A stretch of 64,000 nucleotides of DNA from Thermococcus barossii (lineage in GTDB: Archaea; Methanobacteriota_B; Thermococci; Thermococcales; Thermococcaceae), in the NCBI RefSeq assembly GCF_002214465.1, contig NZ_CP015101.1:1371013-1435012 (forward strand). Direction: 5' to 3'. The notes under the pieces are model-generated. The model saw nothing but the letters and a program-made list of their open reading frames with translations, made no database searches and was not told the DNA's origin. Below are positions 51,899-62,959 of the stretch, piece by piece; within the stretch, counting starts at the first letter, position 1, and each line of letters begins with the position of its first letter. The position numbers and the translations under genes were made by a program.

Positions 51899-52610
51899 CT
51901 TCACCACCCCTCATCTTCTTTTCCACCACTCCGATGAGCGTGAGCCCCTCGAGTATGCCCTCGGCGTCCTCGACGCCGCTGAGCTTCTCAACGTTTCTCG
52001 CCTCGACCCAGAGCAGTCCCCTGGAGTGCCAGTCTCTTAACGCATCCTCAACCTTGTGCACATCACCTGGATGAGTGTAAAGCCTGAGCAGGAAAACCTT
52101 CAGGGTTTCAAGCTCCGCCTCAAGTTTCTTAACTTTTCTGAGCTCCTCCATTATACCAACGGGTACCTTTTTCTCATTTTCGCCCCCCGCCAGGAGGCTC
52201 AGGCCCTCGACCTCCCGGAGCATCTCGCCGAGCGCCTTCCTGACGGCGTAGTCGTAGACCCTGTGGAACTGGACGAGCCTGTCCAGGGCCGTTGACAGCT
52301 TTATCCTCGTGTCGTAGTCGTGTTCTTTGGAGAGGAGCGAGAGTATCTCCTCAAGGCGGAACTTCATCTGATACTCATTGCGGTACAGCTCCTTCGCCTG
52401 CTCCTCCATGTGGCCGCCGAAGCTCCCCATCTCACGGTACAGGGACGACGCTATATCGAGCTTCTCCCTGGATATGTTGTAAAGAGCCTTCATCTTCTCC
52501 AGAAGGGCCTCGCCGTCCCGTTCCTCATAGATGGCCGGGAACTGCCGCTCAAAAGTGGAGTGAAGGGACTCAAGGTGTGAAAGTCGGTCCTTAACCTCCT
52601 CAACGTTCAT
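51864..52610 (-). CDS. Hypothetical coiled-coil protein coupled to fau-1
   Basis: 248 residues, mostly helical and charged, with heptad-rich stretches ([41 protein letters not shown]) and a C-terminal part with a small winged-helix look ([31 protein letters not shown]). Family not recognised. Its end lies inside the fau-1 start, so joint translation and a common RNA role are plausible. No clear metal or catalytic residues. Confidence 0.65.
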   Translation of the reverse strand: MNVEEVKDRLSHLESLHSTFERQFPAIYEERDGEALLEKMKALYNISREKLDIASSLYREMGSFGGHMEEQAKELYRNEYQMKFRLEEILSLLSKEHDYDTRIKLSTALDRLVQFHRVYDYAVRKALGEMLREVEGLSLLAGGENEKKVPVGIMEELRKVKKLEAELETLKVFLLRLYTHPGDVHKVEDALRDWHSRGLLWVEARNVEKLSGVEDAEGILEGLTLIGVVEKKMRGGEGVYRHRSFSSG

Positions 52611-52737
52611 GCGGAAAACCCCCTGGGCTTAATCTTGCCCCTCCCCCTACTTGTAGTTTTCGATGGAGGGGAGTTAAACAGAAACACTTACCCAAAACCT
52701 TTTTTTAAGCCAAAAAACTAATCACCCCGGTGGTTGA

Positions 52738-53664
52738 ATGACCCTCTACGACCGCTTTGGAAGGCCAGTCACAAACCTCCGCATCTCGCTCACCCGGGAC
52801 TGCAACTTCCGGTGCTTCTTCTGTCACCGCGAGGGGCAGCACTTTAACGCGAGCCTTGAGCTGACGCCTGGAGAGATAGAGAGGCTCGTCAGGATAGCCT
52901 CCCGCTTAGGGATAAAAAAGATAAAGCTCACGGGCGGCGAACCTACCGTAAGGAGTGATATAATCGAGATAGTCAGGCGAATCAAGCCGTACGTGAAGGA
53001 TTTGAGCATGACGACCAACGGAAGTCGCTTAAAGGAGCTGGCAAAGCCCCTCGCCAAGGCGGGCCTCGACAGGGTTAACGTATCGCTCCACAGCCTAAGG
53101 CCGGAGGTTTACAGGAAGATCACCGGCGTTGACATGCTCGACGTCGTCATAGAGGGAATCGAGGAGGCCGTCAAGTACCTCAGCCCGGTTAAGCTCAACA
53201 TGACGGTCATGAGGGGCCTCAACGACGCTGAAATATGGGAGATGGTTAATTTCGCGGCAAAGACCGGGGTGATACTCCAGCTCATCGAGCTGGAAGCGCC
53301 GAGGGAATTCACGGAGACGAGATTCTTCAGGAAGTACTTCTACCCTCTAAAGCCGGTTGAGAGGGAGCTTGAAAGCAAAGCCGTTGAGATACGCGAGAGA
53401 CGGATGCACAGGCGGAAGAAGTACTTCATCCCGACGGACTACGGCATGGCCGAGGTTGAGGTGGTCAGGGCGATGCACAACACCGTTTTCTGCGCCAACT
53501 GCACGCGCCTAAGGGTTACCTCGGACGGTAAGTTCAAGACCTGCCTGCTGAGGAAGAACGACCTGATAGACTTCGCCTCGGCGCTGAGAGACGGAGCGAG
53601 CGATGGGGAGCTCGTCGAGATATTCAGGGAAGCCGTTCTCATGCGCGAGCCCTACTGGAAGTGA
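52738..53664 (+). CDS. moaA: GTP 3',8-cyclase MoaA
   Basis: Starts molybdopterin/tungstopterin synthesis by rearranging GTP. 308 residues; Cys22, Cys26 and Cys29 (CNFRCFFC) bind the SAM cluster and the C-terminal CANCTRLRV with a later Cys in FKTCLLR binds the second cluster. LTGGEPTVR and NVSLHSL are typical. The C-terminal GG of bacterial MoaA is replaced by PYWK. It supports AOR at 2.6 kb. TATA-like CCTTTTTTTAAG lies about 45 bases upstream, and GGTGG before the ATG. Confidence 0.93.
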   Translation: MTLYDRFGRPVTNLRISLTRDCNFRCFFCHREGQHFNASLELTPGEIERLVRIASRLGIKKIKLTGGEPTVRSDIIEIVRRIKPYVKDLSMTTNGSRLKELAKPLAKAGLDRVNVSLHSLRPEVYRKITGVDMLDVVIEGIEEAVKYLSPVKLNMTVMRGLNDAEIWEMVNFAAKTGVILQLIELEAPREFTETRFFRKYFYPLKPVERELESKAVEIRERRMHRRKKYFIPTDYGMAEVEVVRAMHNTVFCANCTRLRVTSDGKFKTCLLRKNDLIDFASALRDGASDGELVEIFREAVLMREPYWK

Positions 53665-54714
<1,050 letters not shown>

Positions 54715-54750
54715 ATCCTTATTAACCCCAACCGCGTTATCCTATTCTTG

Positions 54751-55062
54751 ATGGAAAGCCACAATGAACTGGAACAGATACTAAGCGTTCTTCATGCCCA
54801 CGCTCAAGAACTCCGAAAGTTTGGGGTTAGGCACCTCTGGCTCTTCGGCTCCTATGTGAGGGGAGATGCGAGAAAAGACAGTGACCTAGATGTCCTAGTG
54901 GAGTTTGAGCCGGGGAAGAAGAGTTTCGACAGCTACATGGAGCTCAAGTTTTTCCTTGAGGAGCTCCTCGGAGTCGAGGTTGACCTGATAACCGTTGAGG
55001 CCCTCAAGCCTAAAGTCAAGGAGTACGTTTGGAGAGAGGCGGTGAGCGTTGAGGGACTATAA
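54751..55062 (+). CDS. MNT-type nucleotidyltransferase (antitoxin of a HEPN-MNT pair)
   Basis: 103 residues of the minimal nucleotidyltransferase fold: LWLFGSYVRGDARKDSDLDVLVEF contains GSx10DxD with the two metal-binding Asp residues, and VDLITVEALKP the third acidic strand. In HEPN-MNT systems MNT AMPylates and silences the HEPN RNase. The partner follows and overlaps by 14 bases, but it is frameshifted. The ATG at 54751 is preceded by a TTG at 54748; there is little ribosome binding site. Confidence 0.88.
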   Translation: MESHNELEQILSVLHAHAQELRKFGVRHLWLFGSYVRGDARKDSDLDVLVEFEPGKKSFDSYMELKFFLEELLGVEVDLITVEALKPKVKEYVWREAVSVEGL

Positions 55063-55385
55063 ACTGTACATCGAAGACATCCTCGAAGCAATAACCCCGA
55101 ATTGAAGAATACACCTCGAGAATGAGTCTAGAGGAGTTCAGGGGCAACAGAATGGTTCTCGATGCAGTTGTAAGGGATCTTGAAATAATCGGCGAAGCCT
55201 GCAGGGCAATTCCGGAGGAAATCCGCGAGAAGCATCCAGAGGTAGAATGGCGCAAGATAATCGGCCTCAGGAACATTCTCATCCATCAGTATTTTGGCGT
55301 GGACGTTGAGCTCATCTGGGACGTGGTGAGGAACAAGCTCCCGGAGTTAAAGGAGAAGATGGAAAAACTGCTGAAAGAACTATGA
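55049..55385 (+). pseudogene. HEPN-domain toxin gene disrupted by a one-base frameshift
   Basis: From the TTG at 55049, [16 protein letters not shown] is the typical HEPN start, but the frame then reaches a TGA at 55102. Dropping one C from the run 55095-55098 gives [14 protein letters not shown] and continues into the rest of the HEPN protein, including [15 protein letters not shown], the RNase motif RNILIH (Rx4H) and the final LLKEL at 55385. The intact reading would be about 112 residues. The open part from an ATG at 55122 (87 codons) keeps the RNase motif and might still be made. Sequencing error is possible. Confidence 0.8.
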
Positions 55386-56867
55386 TTTCCCCAAAAAGTC
55401 GAAGAGCGTCGCCTGCTTGCCCTTCTTCTTGGGCTTGTCTATCTTCTCACCGCTTTCCTCGACGGACTCGATTTCCTCCTCGGCCTTCTGGAGCTCTTCC
55501 TCGCTTATCTCTTCCGCTGTCTCCTCTTCGGCTCCCTCACCCTCTTCGGGTTCGGCTTCCTTCTCGGACTCCCTCTCGGCGGCAACCCTCACGTGCTCCT
55601 CAAGCTCCCCGCGCTCCTTGAGCTTCTTCTCGATGTTCATGCTCTTGCCCCATATGGTTCTGGCCTTCTCCCCATCTCCCACTATGAACTCGACTTCCTT
55701 GAGGTCAAGGTCGAGGTAGACGACGAAATGGGCCGCCATGTCGGGGTTGTACTCGAATATCGCCTTCAGGACGTTGAGGGTCTCCAGGGCTTCGAGCTTC
55801 GCCATGTGCATCTCCTTCATTATCTTCCTGAGCACCGAGTCCCTCAGAGAGCGCTCCTCTTTGCTCTCGGTGAGGAGCTTTATCGTCTTCGGCGGATAAA
55901 TCCTCACGAAGCCCTTCCTCTTGACCCCGGCAACGGCAACCCCGGCAGTCATCATATCGGTAGCGTACTTCCAGAGGCCATAGTTCCCGGTTCTCTGGGC
56001 CCTGCCGAGGTATATGTCCGCCCTGCTGAGTGCCTCGTAGGCCCTCGCTATGTCCTCGGGCTTGTAGTAGACGTAGGGCAGGTTTTCATCTATCCACTGG
56101 AGGAGTTCGTGGGGGAACATGTCAACTCCGAGAACCACCATCTTGGCGCGCTTGGCGTTGTCTGTTGCGAAGAGCTGGGCAAGGGCCTGGAAAACGCTTT
56201 TCTCAGTATCACGGTAGGCCAGAACGTCGGCGGCATCCTCTACCCCGCCGGACACAACCGTCTGGAGGTCGTTTATCGCGGCCCTCAAATCACCGTTGGC
56301 GCGCTTGGCTATCTCATAGAGAACCTCCTTTGGAACCGTGAGACCCTCCGCGTGGAGTATCCTCACGAGGCCCTTTATGATGTCCCTCTGAGTCAGGCGC
56401 TTGTACTCGACTATCTGCGCCTTGTTCCTTACCTCCCTCGGCACCTCCCAGTAGTGGTTGGCGCTCATGATTATCGGATTTCTGGCCCTGTCTATGAGCT
56501 TCGCTATCTCCCTCGCTCCGCTCGGCTCCATGTTGTCGGCCTCGTCGAGGAATATCAGCTTTCTCCTCTTCCCGAGGATATCGAGCGTGTAAGCTGCCTG
56601 GACGTAGCGCTCCACCTTCTCAAAGGTTCTCTCGTCGCTCGCGTTCAGCTCGATAATCTCGAAGCCGTACTCCCTCGCGATGGCGTAGACAGTGGCCGTC
56701 TTGCCTGTTCCCGGCGGGCCTGCCAGGATAAGGGCCTTCTTCTTCGGCGGATTTCCGTGGAGCCACGCCTCTATCCACGCCCTCACCTGCCCCAGGGCCT
56801 TTGTCTGGTTTATCATCTCGCTGAGCCTTCTCGGCCGGTACTTTTCAACCCAGGGCACTTCCGTCAT
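55380..56867 (-). CDS. rfcL: Replication factor C large subunit
   Basis: The clamp-loader large subunit, which opens PCNA with RfcS. 495 residues: [16 protein letters not shown], Walker A GPPGTGKT near residue 51, FLDEADNM and a charged tail rich in Glu/Lys ending in the PCNA-binding box [10 protein letters not shown]. The ATG at 56867 is my choice; an ATG at 56873 overlaps the rfcS stop by one base (TGATG). It follows rfcS directly, so the subunits are coexpressed. The stop overlaps the HEPN end by a few bases on the opposite strand. Confidence 0.95.
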   Translation of the reverse strand: MTEVPWVEKYRPRRLSEMINQTKALGQVRAWIEAWLHGNPPKKKALILAGPPGTGKTATVYAIAREYGFEIIELNASDERTFEKVERYVQAAYTLDILGKRRKLIFLDEADNMEPSGAREIAKLIDRARNPIIMSANHYWEVPREVRNKAQIVEYKRLTQRDIIKGLVRILHAEGLTVPKEVLYEIAKRANGDLRAAINDLQTVVSGGVEDAADVLAYRDTEKSVFQALAQLFATDNAKRAKMVVLGVDMFPHELLQWIDENLPYVYYKPEDIARAYEALSRADIYLGRAQRTGNYGLWKYATDMMTAGVAVAGVKRKGFVRIYPPKTIKLLTESKEERSLRDSVLRKIMKEMHMAKLEALETLNVLKAIFEYNPDMAAHFVVYLDLDLKEVEFIVGDGEKARTIWGKSMNIEKKLKERGELEEHVRVAAERESEKEAEPEEGEGAEEETAEEISEEELQKAEEEIESVEESGEKIDKPKKKGKQATLFDFLGKS

Positions 56868-56872
56868 GGCCA

Positions 56873-59473
56873 TCACTTACCCATCAGGGTGAACTGAGCC
56901 AGCAGAGCTTCGAGCTGTATCATCTCGTTCGCGCCTTCAACGAGCCTGAAGTTGTACTCGCCTATCTTGTCGGCCAGGGCCACCTTCCTGTCCTCTGGTA
57001 TGGTCAGGTTGAAGACCTCCTTGTGCATCTGAATGAGAACATCTTCACCGCTGAGACCCTGCTTGAGAAGTATCTCCCTGAGCTTCTCCCTCGCCTTCAA
57101 GAAGTTGCCCTCCAAAGCGAGCTGCATCATCTGCCTCACATCCTCCGGGCGGGCCCTGCTGGCAACGAGGAAGACGTTCTCATCGGTTATCTTTGTATCA
57201 AGGGCGGCAGCAGCTTGAAGGACGTTTATTGCCCTCCTGAGGTCCCCCTCTGCAACGTAGAGAAGAGCCTGAAGTCCCTCATCGGTCAGTTCAAGCCCTT
57301 CGTTCTCGGCTATGAACTCTATGCGCCTCGCTATGTCCTCGTCGCGAAGCGGTCTGAAGCGGAAGATGGCACACCTCGACTGTATGGGTTCAATTATCTT
57401 GCTGCTGTAATTACAGCTCAAGATAAAGCGGACGTTGTTCGAGAACATCTCCATCGTTCTCCTCAGGGCCTGTTGGGCATCTTGGGTTAGGGCATCGGCC
57501 TCATCGAGAAAGATTATCTTGAAGCTCGCACCGCCGATGGGTTTGGTTCTCGCGAACTCCTTAACCTTCTCGCGGATGACGTTTATTCCACGCTCATCGC
57601 TCGCGTTCAGCTCAAGGAAGTTGTGCCTCCAGCCCTCGCCGAAGAGCTCGCGAGCGAGGGCCAGAGCGGCGGTCGTGTTGTGGAGAACCGTCGGGAGGTT
57701 CCCACCGATGAAGTTGTGGTAGCCGGGAACGTGCAGGTCGTAGATCACAAAATCTCCCCTGAGCCTCTCGACCTCAACTATCTCGTCCCACACGAGCTCG
57801 TTCTGGGCGAGGAAGATCAGGTAGGCCACTCCCCTCTTGAGCTTCTCATCATTCAGTATGCCCCTGAGGAGTTCTAGCTCCGCCTTCCTGATCTCTTCAA
57901 GGGCCTCTATCTTCTCCGTGTTGCCCTCAAGGATTATCCTGACGCTTGAGTTCCACGTCCCAACGAGCCTTCCAATCTCCGCATAGCCGGAGTACTTCCT
58001 GGCAAAGAGGCGCATTGCCTCTACCGTCTCCTCAAGGTCAATGCCGAGTGCCTTTGCTATTTTCAGGTAGTTTCTCAGGCTCGGCTTCCTCTTGCCCCTC
58101 ACGTACTCGAGGATTCTATCAGCCCTTATCCCGGTCTTCTCCGCTATCTCCTTCCTCCTCTCCGCGACCTGATTCCAGTCTATCAGAATGCTCCTCGACA
58201 GGGCTTTCTCCAGCTTCTCAAGCTCATCGAGGCGGTGGTAGATTTCCTTCATGAGCTCCCAGGATATTTTCCTGGCTTTCTCAGGGCTCCAGCGGGCTTT
58301 GTCCTCTGAGAACCTCAGCTTGAGCCTGTCCCTGACGTAGGAAATCAGCTCCCTGTCAGCGTAGAGGGAACCGACGTTAGGGTTGGGGTTCCGTATGAGC
58401 GCCTCTGCTTTCCTTCTCTTCTCTTCAATCGAGAATCCAACCTCAGCCAGGAAGCGCGACACGTTGTTCGAGCCGGATATGATGACGTAGTAGTAGGGAC
58501 GTTTCTTCACGCGCCTTTCCTTGACCTTGGCCGTGATTCCCAGCCCGGCGAGGGCGTAGGAAATCTGCTCCGCCATCTCCCTGCTGGCGGTGGAGAGGAC
58601 TATACCCCCCCTCTCAACGCCGGCGTCGCAGTCGAAGTAGGCCCTCAGGAAGGAGCGTAGGCCCCTCCACCCCAGGTGGGGTATGTAAACCCTCTCGGCC
58701 TTTCTGCCAGCGAGGCCGAGGCCTTTGACGAGCTCCTTGGCCATCTTTGAGTTCACATAGACGTCGGGCGCGCGGTTTCTGTGGAGTCTCTCCTTGATTT
58801 TTGCCTCTGGAAAGAGCCTCTCCGTAAGCTCCATGAAGCGCTTTCTAAGCTTTGCGTCCGTGTTCGTGAAGGTTATGACGTTGCTCTGCGCGTCGGCGTG
58901 GCCGTCGCCTATGAAGTATCCGAGCCACTCGGCGAGCGGGTCCTCTTCGAGAACTGCGGGGAGGAAGCGCGGGACGGCGAGCCTGTCGCCAGGTTCCAGC
59001 TCCTCCGCTTTTACCCACTCGATTCTGCCGTTTTTTCTGTTAACGAGGAGGGGGTGGTAGGGCGTTACCTTGAGCTCCCTCCCGAGCCCCGTCCTTATCC
59101 TGACAAGCTCGTTCGTCTTATCCTTGTAAACGTACTCCACGGGAAGTTCCCTAAGTCTGCCCTCCTCGTCAATGCCAAGAACCTTAAGGCCCTTAACCGG
59201 GGTTGGCCCGAACCTGCCGTTGCCAATCCTCTCAACGAGCTCCCCGATCTTCGTCAGCTCGCCGTTGGCGATGACCTTCGCGTCCCCCGTGAGGCACTTC
59301 CCAACGCCCGGAGGGCCCGCAAACAGGAGATGGGGCATGGAACCGGTTTTAACGTAGTGCTTGAGGCGCTTGACTATGTGATCCTGCCCCACTATGTCAT
59401 CGAGCTTCTGGGGCCTGTACTTCTCAACCCAGGGCTTTTCAAGGATTTTAACCTCCTTAACTTCCTCCGGCAT
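56873..59473 (-). CDS. rfcS: Replication factor C small subunit with intein
   Basis: 866 residues as translated. Residues 1-59 (opening with [25 protein letters not shown] and ending GPPGVGK) and 600-866 ([26 protein letters not shown] Arg finger in [10 protein letters not shown]) join to a 326-residue clamp-loader subunit after removal of a 540-residue intein. The intein splits the Walker A motif after Lys, the same site as other Thermococcales RFC inteins. The ATG at 59473 has GGGTGAT upstream; 49 open codons before it run into the divergent promoter of kbl. Confidence 0.96.
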   Translation of the reverse strand: MPEEVKEVKILEKPWVEKYRPQKLDDIVGQDHIVKRLKHYVKTGSMPHLLFAGPPGVGKCLTGDAKVIANGELTKIGELVERIGNGRFGPTPVKGLKVLGIDEEGRLRELPVEYVYKDKTNELVRIRTGLGRELKVTPYHPLLVNRKNGRIEWVKAEELEPGDRLAVPRFLPAVLEEDPLAEWLGYFIGDGHADAQSNVITFTNTDAKLRKRFMELTERLFPEAKIKERLHRNRAPDVYVNSKMAKELVKGLGLAGRKAERVYIPHLGWRGLRSFLRAYFDCDAGVERGGIVLSTASREMAEQISYALAGLGITAKVKERRVKKRPYYYVIISGSNNVSRFLAEVGFSIEEKRRKAEALIRNPNPNVGSLYADRELISYVRDRLKLRFSEDKARWSPEKARKISWELMKEIYHRLDELEKLEKALSRSILIDWNQVAERRKEIAEKTGIRADRILEYVRGKRKPSLRNYLKIAKALGIDLEETVEAMRLFARKYSGYAEIGRLVGTWNSSVRIILEGNTEKIEALEEIRKAELELLRGILNDEKLKRGVAYLIFLAQNELVWDEIVEVERLRGDFVIYDLHVPGYHNFIGGNLPTVLHNTTAALALARELFGEGWRHNFLELNASDERGINVIREKVKEFARTKPIGGASFKIIFLDEADALTQDAQQALRRTMEMFSNNVRFILSCNYSSKIIEPIQSRCAIFRFRPLRDEDIARRIEFIAENEGLELTDEGLQALLYVAEGDLRRAINVLQAAAALDTKITDENVFLVASRARPEDVRQMMQLALEGNFLKAREKLREILLKQGLSGEDVLIQMHKEVFNLTIPEDRKVALADKIGEYNFRLVEGANEMIQLEALLAQFTLMGK
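57677..59296 (-). mobile_element. Intein with LAGLIDADG homing endonuclease in rfcS
   Basis: 540 residues. Block A is [13 protein letters not shown] with the splice Cys, block B is [12 protein letters not shown] with the TxxH, and blocks F and G are [15 protein letters not shown] and TVLHN, followed by extein Thr. The endonuclease halves are [11 protein letters not shown] and [12 protein letters not shown], so both LAGLIDADG acidic residues are present and homing is probably still possible. A small HTH-like segment ([13 protein letters not shown]) sits in the second half. Confidence 0.95.
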
Positions 59474-59537
59474 AGCTATCACCCTACCTAGAGGCTTATG
59501 AGCCTTTGGGGTATTAAGCCTTTTGCCATGTGCAAAA

Positions 59538-59546
59538 CTTTTATAC
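59538..59546 (+). promoter_or_regulatory. TATA box of kbl
   Basis: GCAAAACTTTTATACC about 33 bases before the ATG; the minus-strand promoter of rfcS (GGCTTAATACC) occupies the other half of this 103-base gap. Confidence 0.6.
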
Positions 59547-59576
59547 CTCGATGTCCAAGAATCACCGGTGGTTCTC

Positions 59577-60764
59577 ATGGCGAAGCTTGACTGGATTAGG
59601 GAAGAGCTCAAGGAGCTCAAGGAAAAGGGCCTTTATGTAACCATCAGGAAGCTTGAAAGCGCCCAGGGCCCCTGGGTCGTCGTCGATGGAAAGCGCGTTC
59701 TCAACATGTGTTCGAACAACTACCTCGGCCTGGCCGCCCATCCCAAGATAAAGGAGGCCGCCATAAGGGCAATCCTCGACTACGGCGTCGGTGCCGGTGC
59801 CGTTAGAACCATAGCCGGTACCATGGAGCTCCACGTTGAACTGGAGGAGAAGTTAGCCAAGTTCAAGAAGAGGGAAGCCGCGATACTCTTCCAGAGCGGC
59901 TACAACGCCAATCTCGGTGCCCTAAGTGCCCTGCTAACCAAGAAGGACAACGGTGTCTTCATCAGTGAGGAACTCAACCACGCGAGCATTATAGACGGAA
60001 TGCGCCTCAGCGGCGCGCCGAAGGTTATCTACAAGCACCTCGACATGGAGGATCTTGAGAAGAAGCTCAAGGAGAACAAGGACAAGGAGAAGAAGATAAT
60101 AGTCAGCGACGGTGTCTTCTCGATGGACGGCGACCTCGCTCCTGTTCCGGAGATGGCCGAATTGGCGGAACAGTACGATGCCATGCTCTACATAGACGAC
60201 GCCCACGGCGAGGGTGTCCTCGGAGACAGCGGAAGGGGTATCGTTGACCACTTCAAGCTCCACGACAAGGTTGACTTCGAGATGGGTACGCTCAGCAAGG
60301 CCTTCGGTGTTATAGGCGGCTACGTCGCCGGCCCGGAGGAGGCAATCGAGTACCTCCGCCAGAGGGGAAGGCCGTTCCTCTTCTCAAGCGCACCCAACCC
60401 GCCCGACGTTGCCGCGGCCATAGCTGCCGTCGAGATACTTCAGCACAGTGACGAGCTTGTTAAAAAGCTCTGGGACAACACCCACTTCCTCCAGAACGGA
60501 TTGAGGGAGCTTGGCTACGACCTCGGCAACACCAAGCACCCGATTACACCGGTCATGCTCTACGACGAGAAGACCGCCCAGGAGTTCTCAAGGAGACTTT
60601 ACGACGAGTACAACATCTTCGCGCAGGCGATAGTTTATCCGACCGTCCCGCTCGGAACGGCAAGAATAAGGCTTGAGCCCTCCGCTGCCCACAGCAAGGA
60701 GGACCTCCAGTACGTTCTCGACGCCTTCGAAGATCTCGGGAAGAAGACTGGATTTTTGAAGTGA
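59577..60764 (+). CDS. kbl: Glycine C-acetyltransferase / 2-amino-3-ketobutyrate CoA ligase
   Basis: A PLP enzyme of the alpha-oxoamine synthase family; with threonine dehydrogenase it splits threonine to glycine and acetyl-CoA. 395 residues: [47 protein letters not shown] and the PLP Lys in [14 protein letters not shown]. BioF-like or serine palmitoyltransferase-like roles cannot be ruled out, but this protein next to the rfc genes is known in Thermococcus. The ATG at 59577 has GGTGG upstream. Confidence 0.92.
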   Translation: MAKLDWIREELKELKEKGLYVTIRKLESAQGPWVVVDGKRVLNMCSNNYLGLAAHPKIKEAAIRAILDYGVGAGAVRTIAGTMELHVELEEKLAKFKKREAAILFQSGYNANLGALSALLTKKDNGVFISEELNHASIIDGMRLSGAPKVIYKHLDMEDLEKKLKENKDKEKKIIVSDGVFSMDGDLAPVPEMAELAEQYDAMLYIDDAHGEGVLGDSGRGIVDHFKLHDKVDFEMGTLSKAFGVIGGYVAGPEEAIEYLRQRGRPFLFSSAPNPPDVAAAIAAVEILQHSDELVKKLWDNTHFLQNGLRELGYDLGNTKHPITPVMLYDEKTAQEFSRRLYDEYNIFAQAIVYPTVPLGTARIRLEPSAAHSKEDLQYVLDAFEDLGKKTGFLK

Positions 60765-60948
60765 TGTTACCCCCTTGTTTTCCAACTTTTCTCCAGAGAT
60801 GGTTCTTTATTCGAATGTTATGTTCCCTTTATGTTGAAAATTTAGAACTTACGGCGTTTGATAATTTCGAAACACTGCCGAAAAATATAATTTGTTGGAA
60901 AGAAAACAATGTATTGTAGAATAACCGGGTTATCAGCGGTGGTGGCCG

Positions 60949-61761
60949 ATGGCGATAATCATCGCGGTGCTTGCGGAGGTTGCATTCATAAGCCTGTTCC
61001 TCATAACCATCGGCCGCAGAAGAAAATTTATCTCCCACTATCCCGAGCTCAAGAGGTTCTATGACTACGCAATGCTCTCCTTCTTGGTGGGCGTCCTGGG
61101 TAAGTCTGTTTTCCTGCTCCTTGACCTAAGGAGCAACGGACTCCTTCTTCTGACTTCAGAGCAGGTGAATTTGGTGAACGCCGTAGGAAACCTCCTGGCA
61201 CTCTTGGCCGCGGTAATATTCATTGCGGGATGGTGGAGCCTACTCACCGTCCTCACGGAGAGGTACGAACTCGTCCCCGTGATAGAGTTCACGGGAAAGG
61301 AAGAAGGGGAACCCCTCAAGCCCGGTCTGTACCTGTGCAATTTACCCAACTGTTACCCCGTGATAGCGAAACTTCTGCGCGGAAGGGCAGGGCTCATAGT
61401 GTCCAGACACCCTCCGGAGGTCGTCAGGGAACGTCTGAACATCGAAAAGACTCCAATATTGTGGCTGAGCACTGTTAGGGACAAAAACGCCGTCTCTCCC
61501 ACCCGGCTTGAGTTCCTTCTCCAGACGATGGTTGACTTCATAAGGAAGACCGACGATCCAAAGATAATCTTCCTCGATGGAGTCGAGTATCTCATCCTGG
61601 AGAACGGTTTCGCCCCGGTTTTCAAGTTCCTCACGACCCTGAAGGACTACACAACGATATACAACACCGTGGTGATAGTTCCCCTGAACGAAGAGGCCCT
61701 TGACGAGAGAATTGTGAATCTCATGCATCGTGAGTTTGAGATGCTAAGGCTTCAGCCCTAA
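60949..61761 (+). CDS. DUF835 membrane protein
   Basis: 270 residues. Three N-terminal spans (IIIAVLAEVAFISLFLITIG, YAMLSFLVGVLGKSVFLLLDL, LVNAVGNLLALLAAVIFIAGWW) are followed by a cytoplasmic DUF835 domain: PGLYLCNLPNCYPVIAKLL, GLIVSRHPPEVVRERL, ILWLSTV, IIFLDGVEYLILENGFAPVFKFL and VIVPLNEEALDERIV. DUF835 has a P-loop-like outline without Walker A and is common in Thermococcales; function unknown. TATA-like AAAAATATAATTTG lies upstream at about 60884. The stop overlaps endA by four bases. Confidence 0.8.
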   Translation: MAIIIAVLAEVAFISLFLITIGRRRKFISHYPELKRFYDYAMLSFLVGVLGKSVFLLLDLRSNGLLLLTSEQVNLVNAVGNLLALLAAVIFIAGWWSLLTVLTERYELVPVIEFTGKEEGEPLKPGLYLCNLPNCYPVIAKLLRGRAGLIVSRHPPEVVRERLNIEKTPILWLSTVRDKNAVSPTRLEFLLQTMVDFIRKTDDPKIIFLDGVEYLILENGFAPVFKFLTTLKDYTTIYNTVVIVPLNEEALDERIVNLMHREFEMLRLQP

Positions 61762-62288
61762 AACTTCACCCACTCAATCCTGTAGTAGACGACGTCGTTG
61801 TCCTCATCAACCACAGCCATTACCATGTTCTTCCTGACACCGTGGGCGACCCTAACTCTGGCTGTGATGTCGTTTGGACTGAAGCGGAGGTTCTCCGGGA
61901 CGACCCAGACTAACCACTGGGAGTGCTCGTCCATTCCACGCCTGTAAACCCTGAAGTGGGAGCCGAACTTGAGGGCAGACTTCACCGTGTAGCCCCTGTC
62001 GCGCAGGTCGGTGTAGACGAGGAGCTTTATGTCGAACTGGTCGTCGCGCTTCCTGCCGAGATCCACCAGCTCCCGGAAGGAGAGCTCCCTGTCACCGTCG
62101 AAGACCCGTATCTTTCCTTTCTCCATCAGGTAGGCGGCCTCTATGAGAGACAGGAAGAGCTTCCCGTTCACGACCTCTCCAAAATAGCGCTTGTTGTAGA
62201 ACTGGTTTATCGCCTTCTCGCGCTCGCTGAAGACCCTGTCGCCGCTGAGCTGAAAGACTATGGGTTCCTTCAATTCCTCCCACCCCAC
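61758..62288 (-). CDS. endA: tRNA-splicing endonuclease EndA
   Basis: Cuts bulge-helix-bulge motifs in pre-tRNA and pre-rRNA. 176 residues, the homodimer/tetramer class: YTDLRDRGYTVKSALKFGSHFRVYRRG carries the catalytic Tyr, HSQWLVWVV the His and RVAHGVRKNMVMAVVD the Lys. The BHB stems of the 16S and 23S genes in this window are its expected substrates. The start is uncertain: GTG at 62288 gives the full N-terminus, while a TTG at 62273 right after GGGTGGGAGG is the alternative. Overlaps the upstream rimI end by 19 bases, so the two are coupled. Confidence 0.93.
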   Translation of the reverse strand: MGWEELKEPIVFQLSGDRVFSEREKAINQFYNKRYFGEVVNGKLFLSLIEAAYLMEKGKIRVFDGDRELSFRELVDLGRKRDDQFDIKLLVYTDLRDRGYTVKSALKFGSHFRVYRRGMDEHSQWLVWVVPENLRFSPNDITARVRVAHGVRKNMVMAVVDEDNDVVYYRIEWVKF

Positions 62289-62773
62289 TCCTCAGCGGGC
62301 ATGAGCATGTAGTATGCATCCTCACCGTCGGCGTAGTAGCCGATTATGCGCTTTATCTTCCTGAAGCCAAAGCGTTCGTAGAGCTTTATGGCCCCTTCGT
62401 TGCTCACACGAACCTCCAGGCCGATGTAGCGGGCGCCCTTCTTTATGAGCCTTTCGATTACCTCGCTCAGCAGGGCCGAACCTATGCCGCTTCCCCTGTA
62501 GGCGGGATCAACGGCGATGCTCATTATGTGGCCTTCCAAGTCGGGCCTCAGGTAGGCCATGACGTAGCCGATTACCCTTCCCCGGTACTCGGCCACCAGG
62601 AAAGTATCAGGGTTGTTCTCAAGGAACACCAGAAAAACGCCACGGGGGTACTGCTCCCTGAACGAGAGCCGCTCTATCCTGACGACATCGGGTATGTCGA
62701 AGAGCTTCGCAGGTCTTATGACGACCATTGCCAGCGGAATCCTTCCGCCGGCTTCCCTCACGGACACGCTCAT
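62270..62773 (-). CDS. rimI: RimI/Ard1-type N-terminal acetyltransferase
   Basis: 167 residues of the GNAT fold: VIRPAKLFDIPDVVRIERLSF, YVMAYLRPDLEGHIMSIAVDPAYRGSGIGSALL with the acetyl-CoA loop, LEVRVSNEGAIKLYERFGF. It is the archaeal protein N-terminal acetyltransferase type. The ATG at 62773 has no ribosome binding site, but a minus-strand TATA (TCTTAAAAGC, 62793-62803) lies about 25 bases upstream, so the message is probably leaderless; a Met at 62728 is less likely. It precedes endA in the same operon. Confidence 0.9.
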   Translation of the reverse strand: MSVSVREAGGRIPLAMVVIRPAKLFDIPDVVRIERLSFREQYPRGVFLVFLENNPDTFLVAEYRGRVIGYVMAYLRPDLEGHIMSIAVDPAYRGSGIGSALLSEVIERLIKKGARYIGLEVRVSNEGAIKLYERFGFRKIKRIIGYYADGEDAYYMLMPAEEWGGRN

Positions 62774-62821
62774 GTTATAACCTACGCACCAAAGCTTTTA
62801 AGACTTGAGGAGAACTCCGTC

Positions 62822-62837
62822 GGGGGTGGCCACCCCC
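62822..62837 (+). repeat. Perfect 16-base GC palindrome before the sRNA
   Basis: GGGGGTGGCCACCCCC, directly before box C of the sRNA. It may be the base of the sRNA precursor, a promoter-proximal hairpin or a protein site. Confidence 0.55.
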
Positions 62838-62896
62838 CGTGATGAGCACTCTCGAACCTGACGGCGGGATGATGACCGGATTCCTGGCTGATTCTC
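62833..62896 (+). ncRNA. C/D box sRNA guiding 23S methylation
   Basis: Box C GTGATGA at 62839-62845, a 12-base guide, D' CTGA at 62858-62861, C' ATGATGA at 62869-62875, a 12-base guide and box D CTGA at 62888-62891. Spacing and boxes are those of a model Thermococcales sRNA. The D guide shares ten bases (CGGATTCCTG, 62877-62886) with 41934-41943, so it pairs with 23S RNA, with the predicted methylated G opposite 41940. I found no target for the D' guide (GCACTCTCGAAC) in the rRNAs or tRNAs here. A TATA-like AGCTTTTAAGAC at about 62790 may be shared with rimI. Confidence 0.85.
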
Positions 62897-62912
62897 CCCC
62901 CTACTTTCCGGA

Positions 62913-62924
62913 GTAAAGTTTAAA
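62913..62924 (+). promoter_or_regulatory. TATA box of herA
   Basis: GTAAAGTTTAAAGCC about 40 bases before the herA ATG; GGTGAT is the ribosome binding site. Confidence 0.5.
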
Positions 62925-62959
62925 GCCCCCGAAAACCAAGTCAACCGATAGGTGATGTT

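Noticed and set aside
55593-56897. A 434-codon plus-strand frame
   Set aside because: Antisense of rfcL; no family resemblance.
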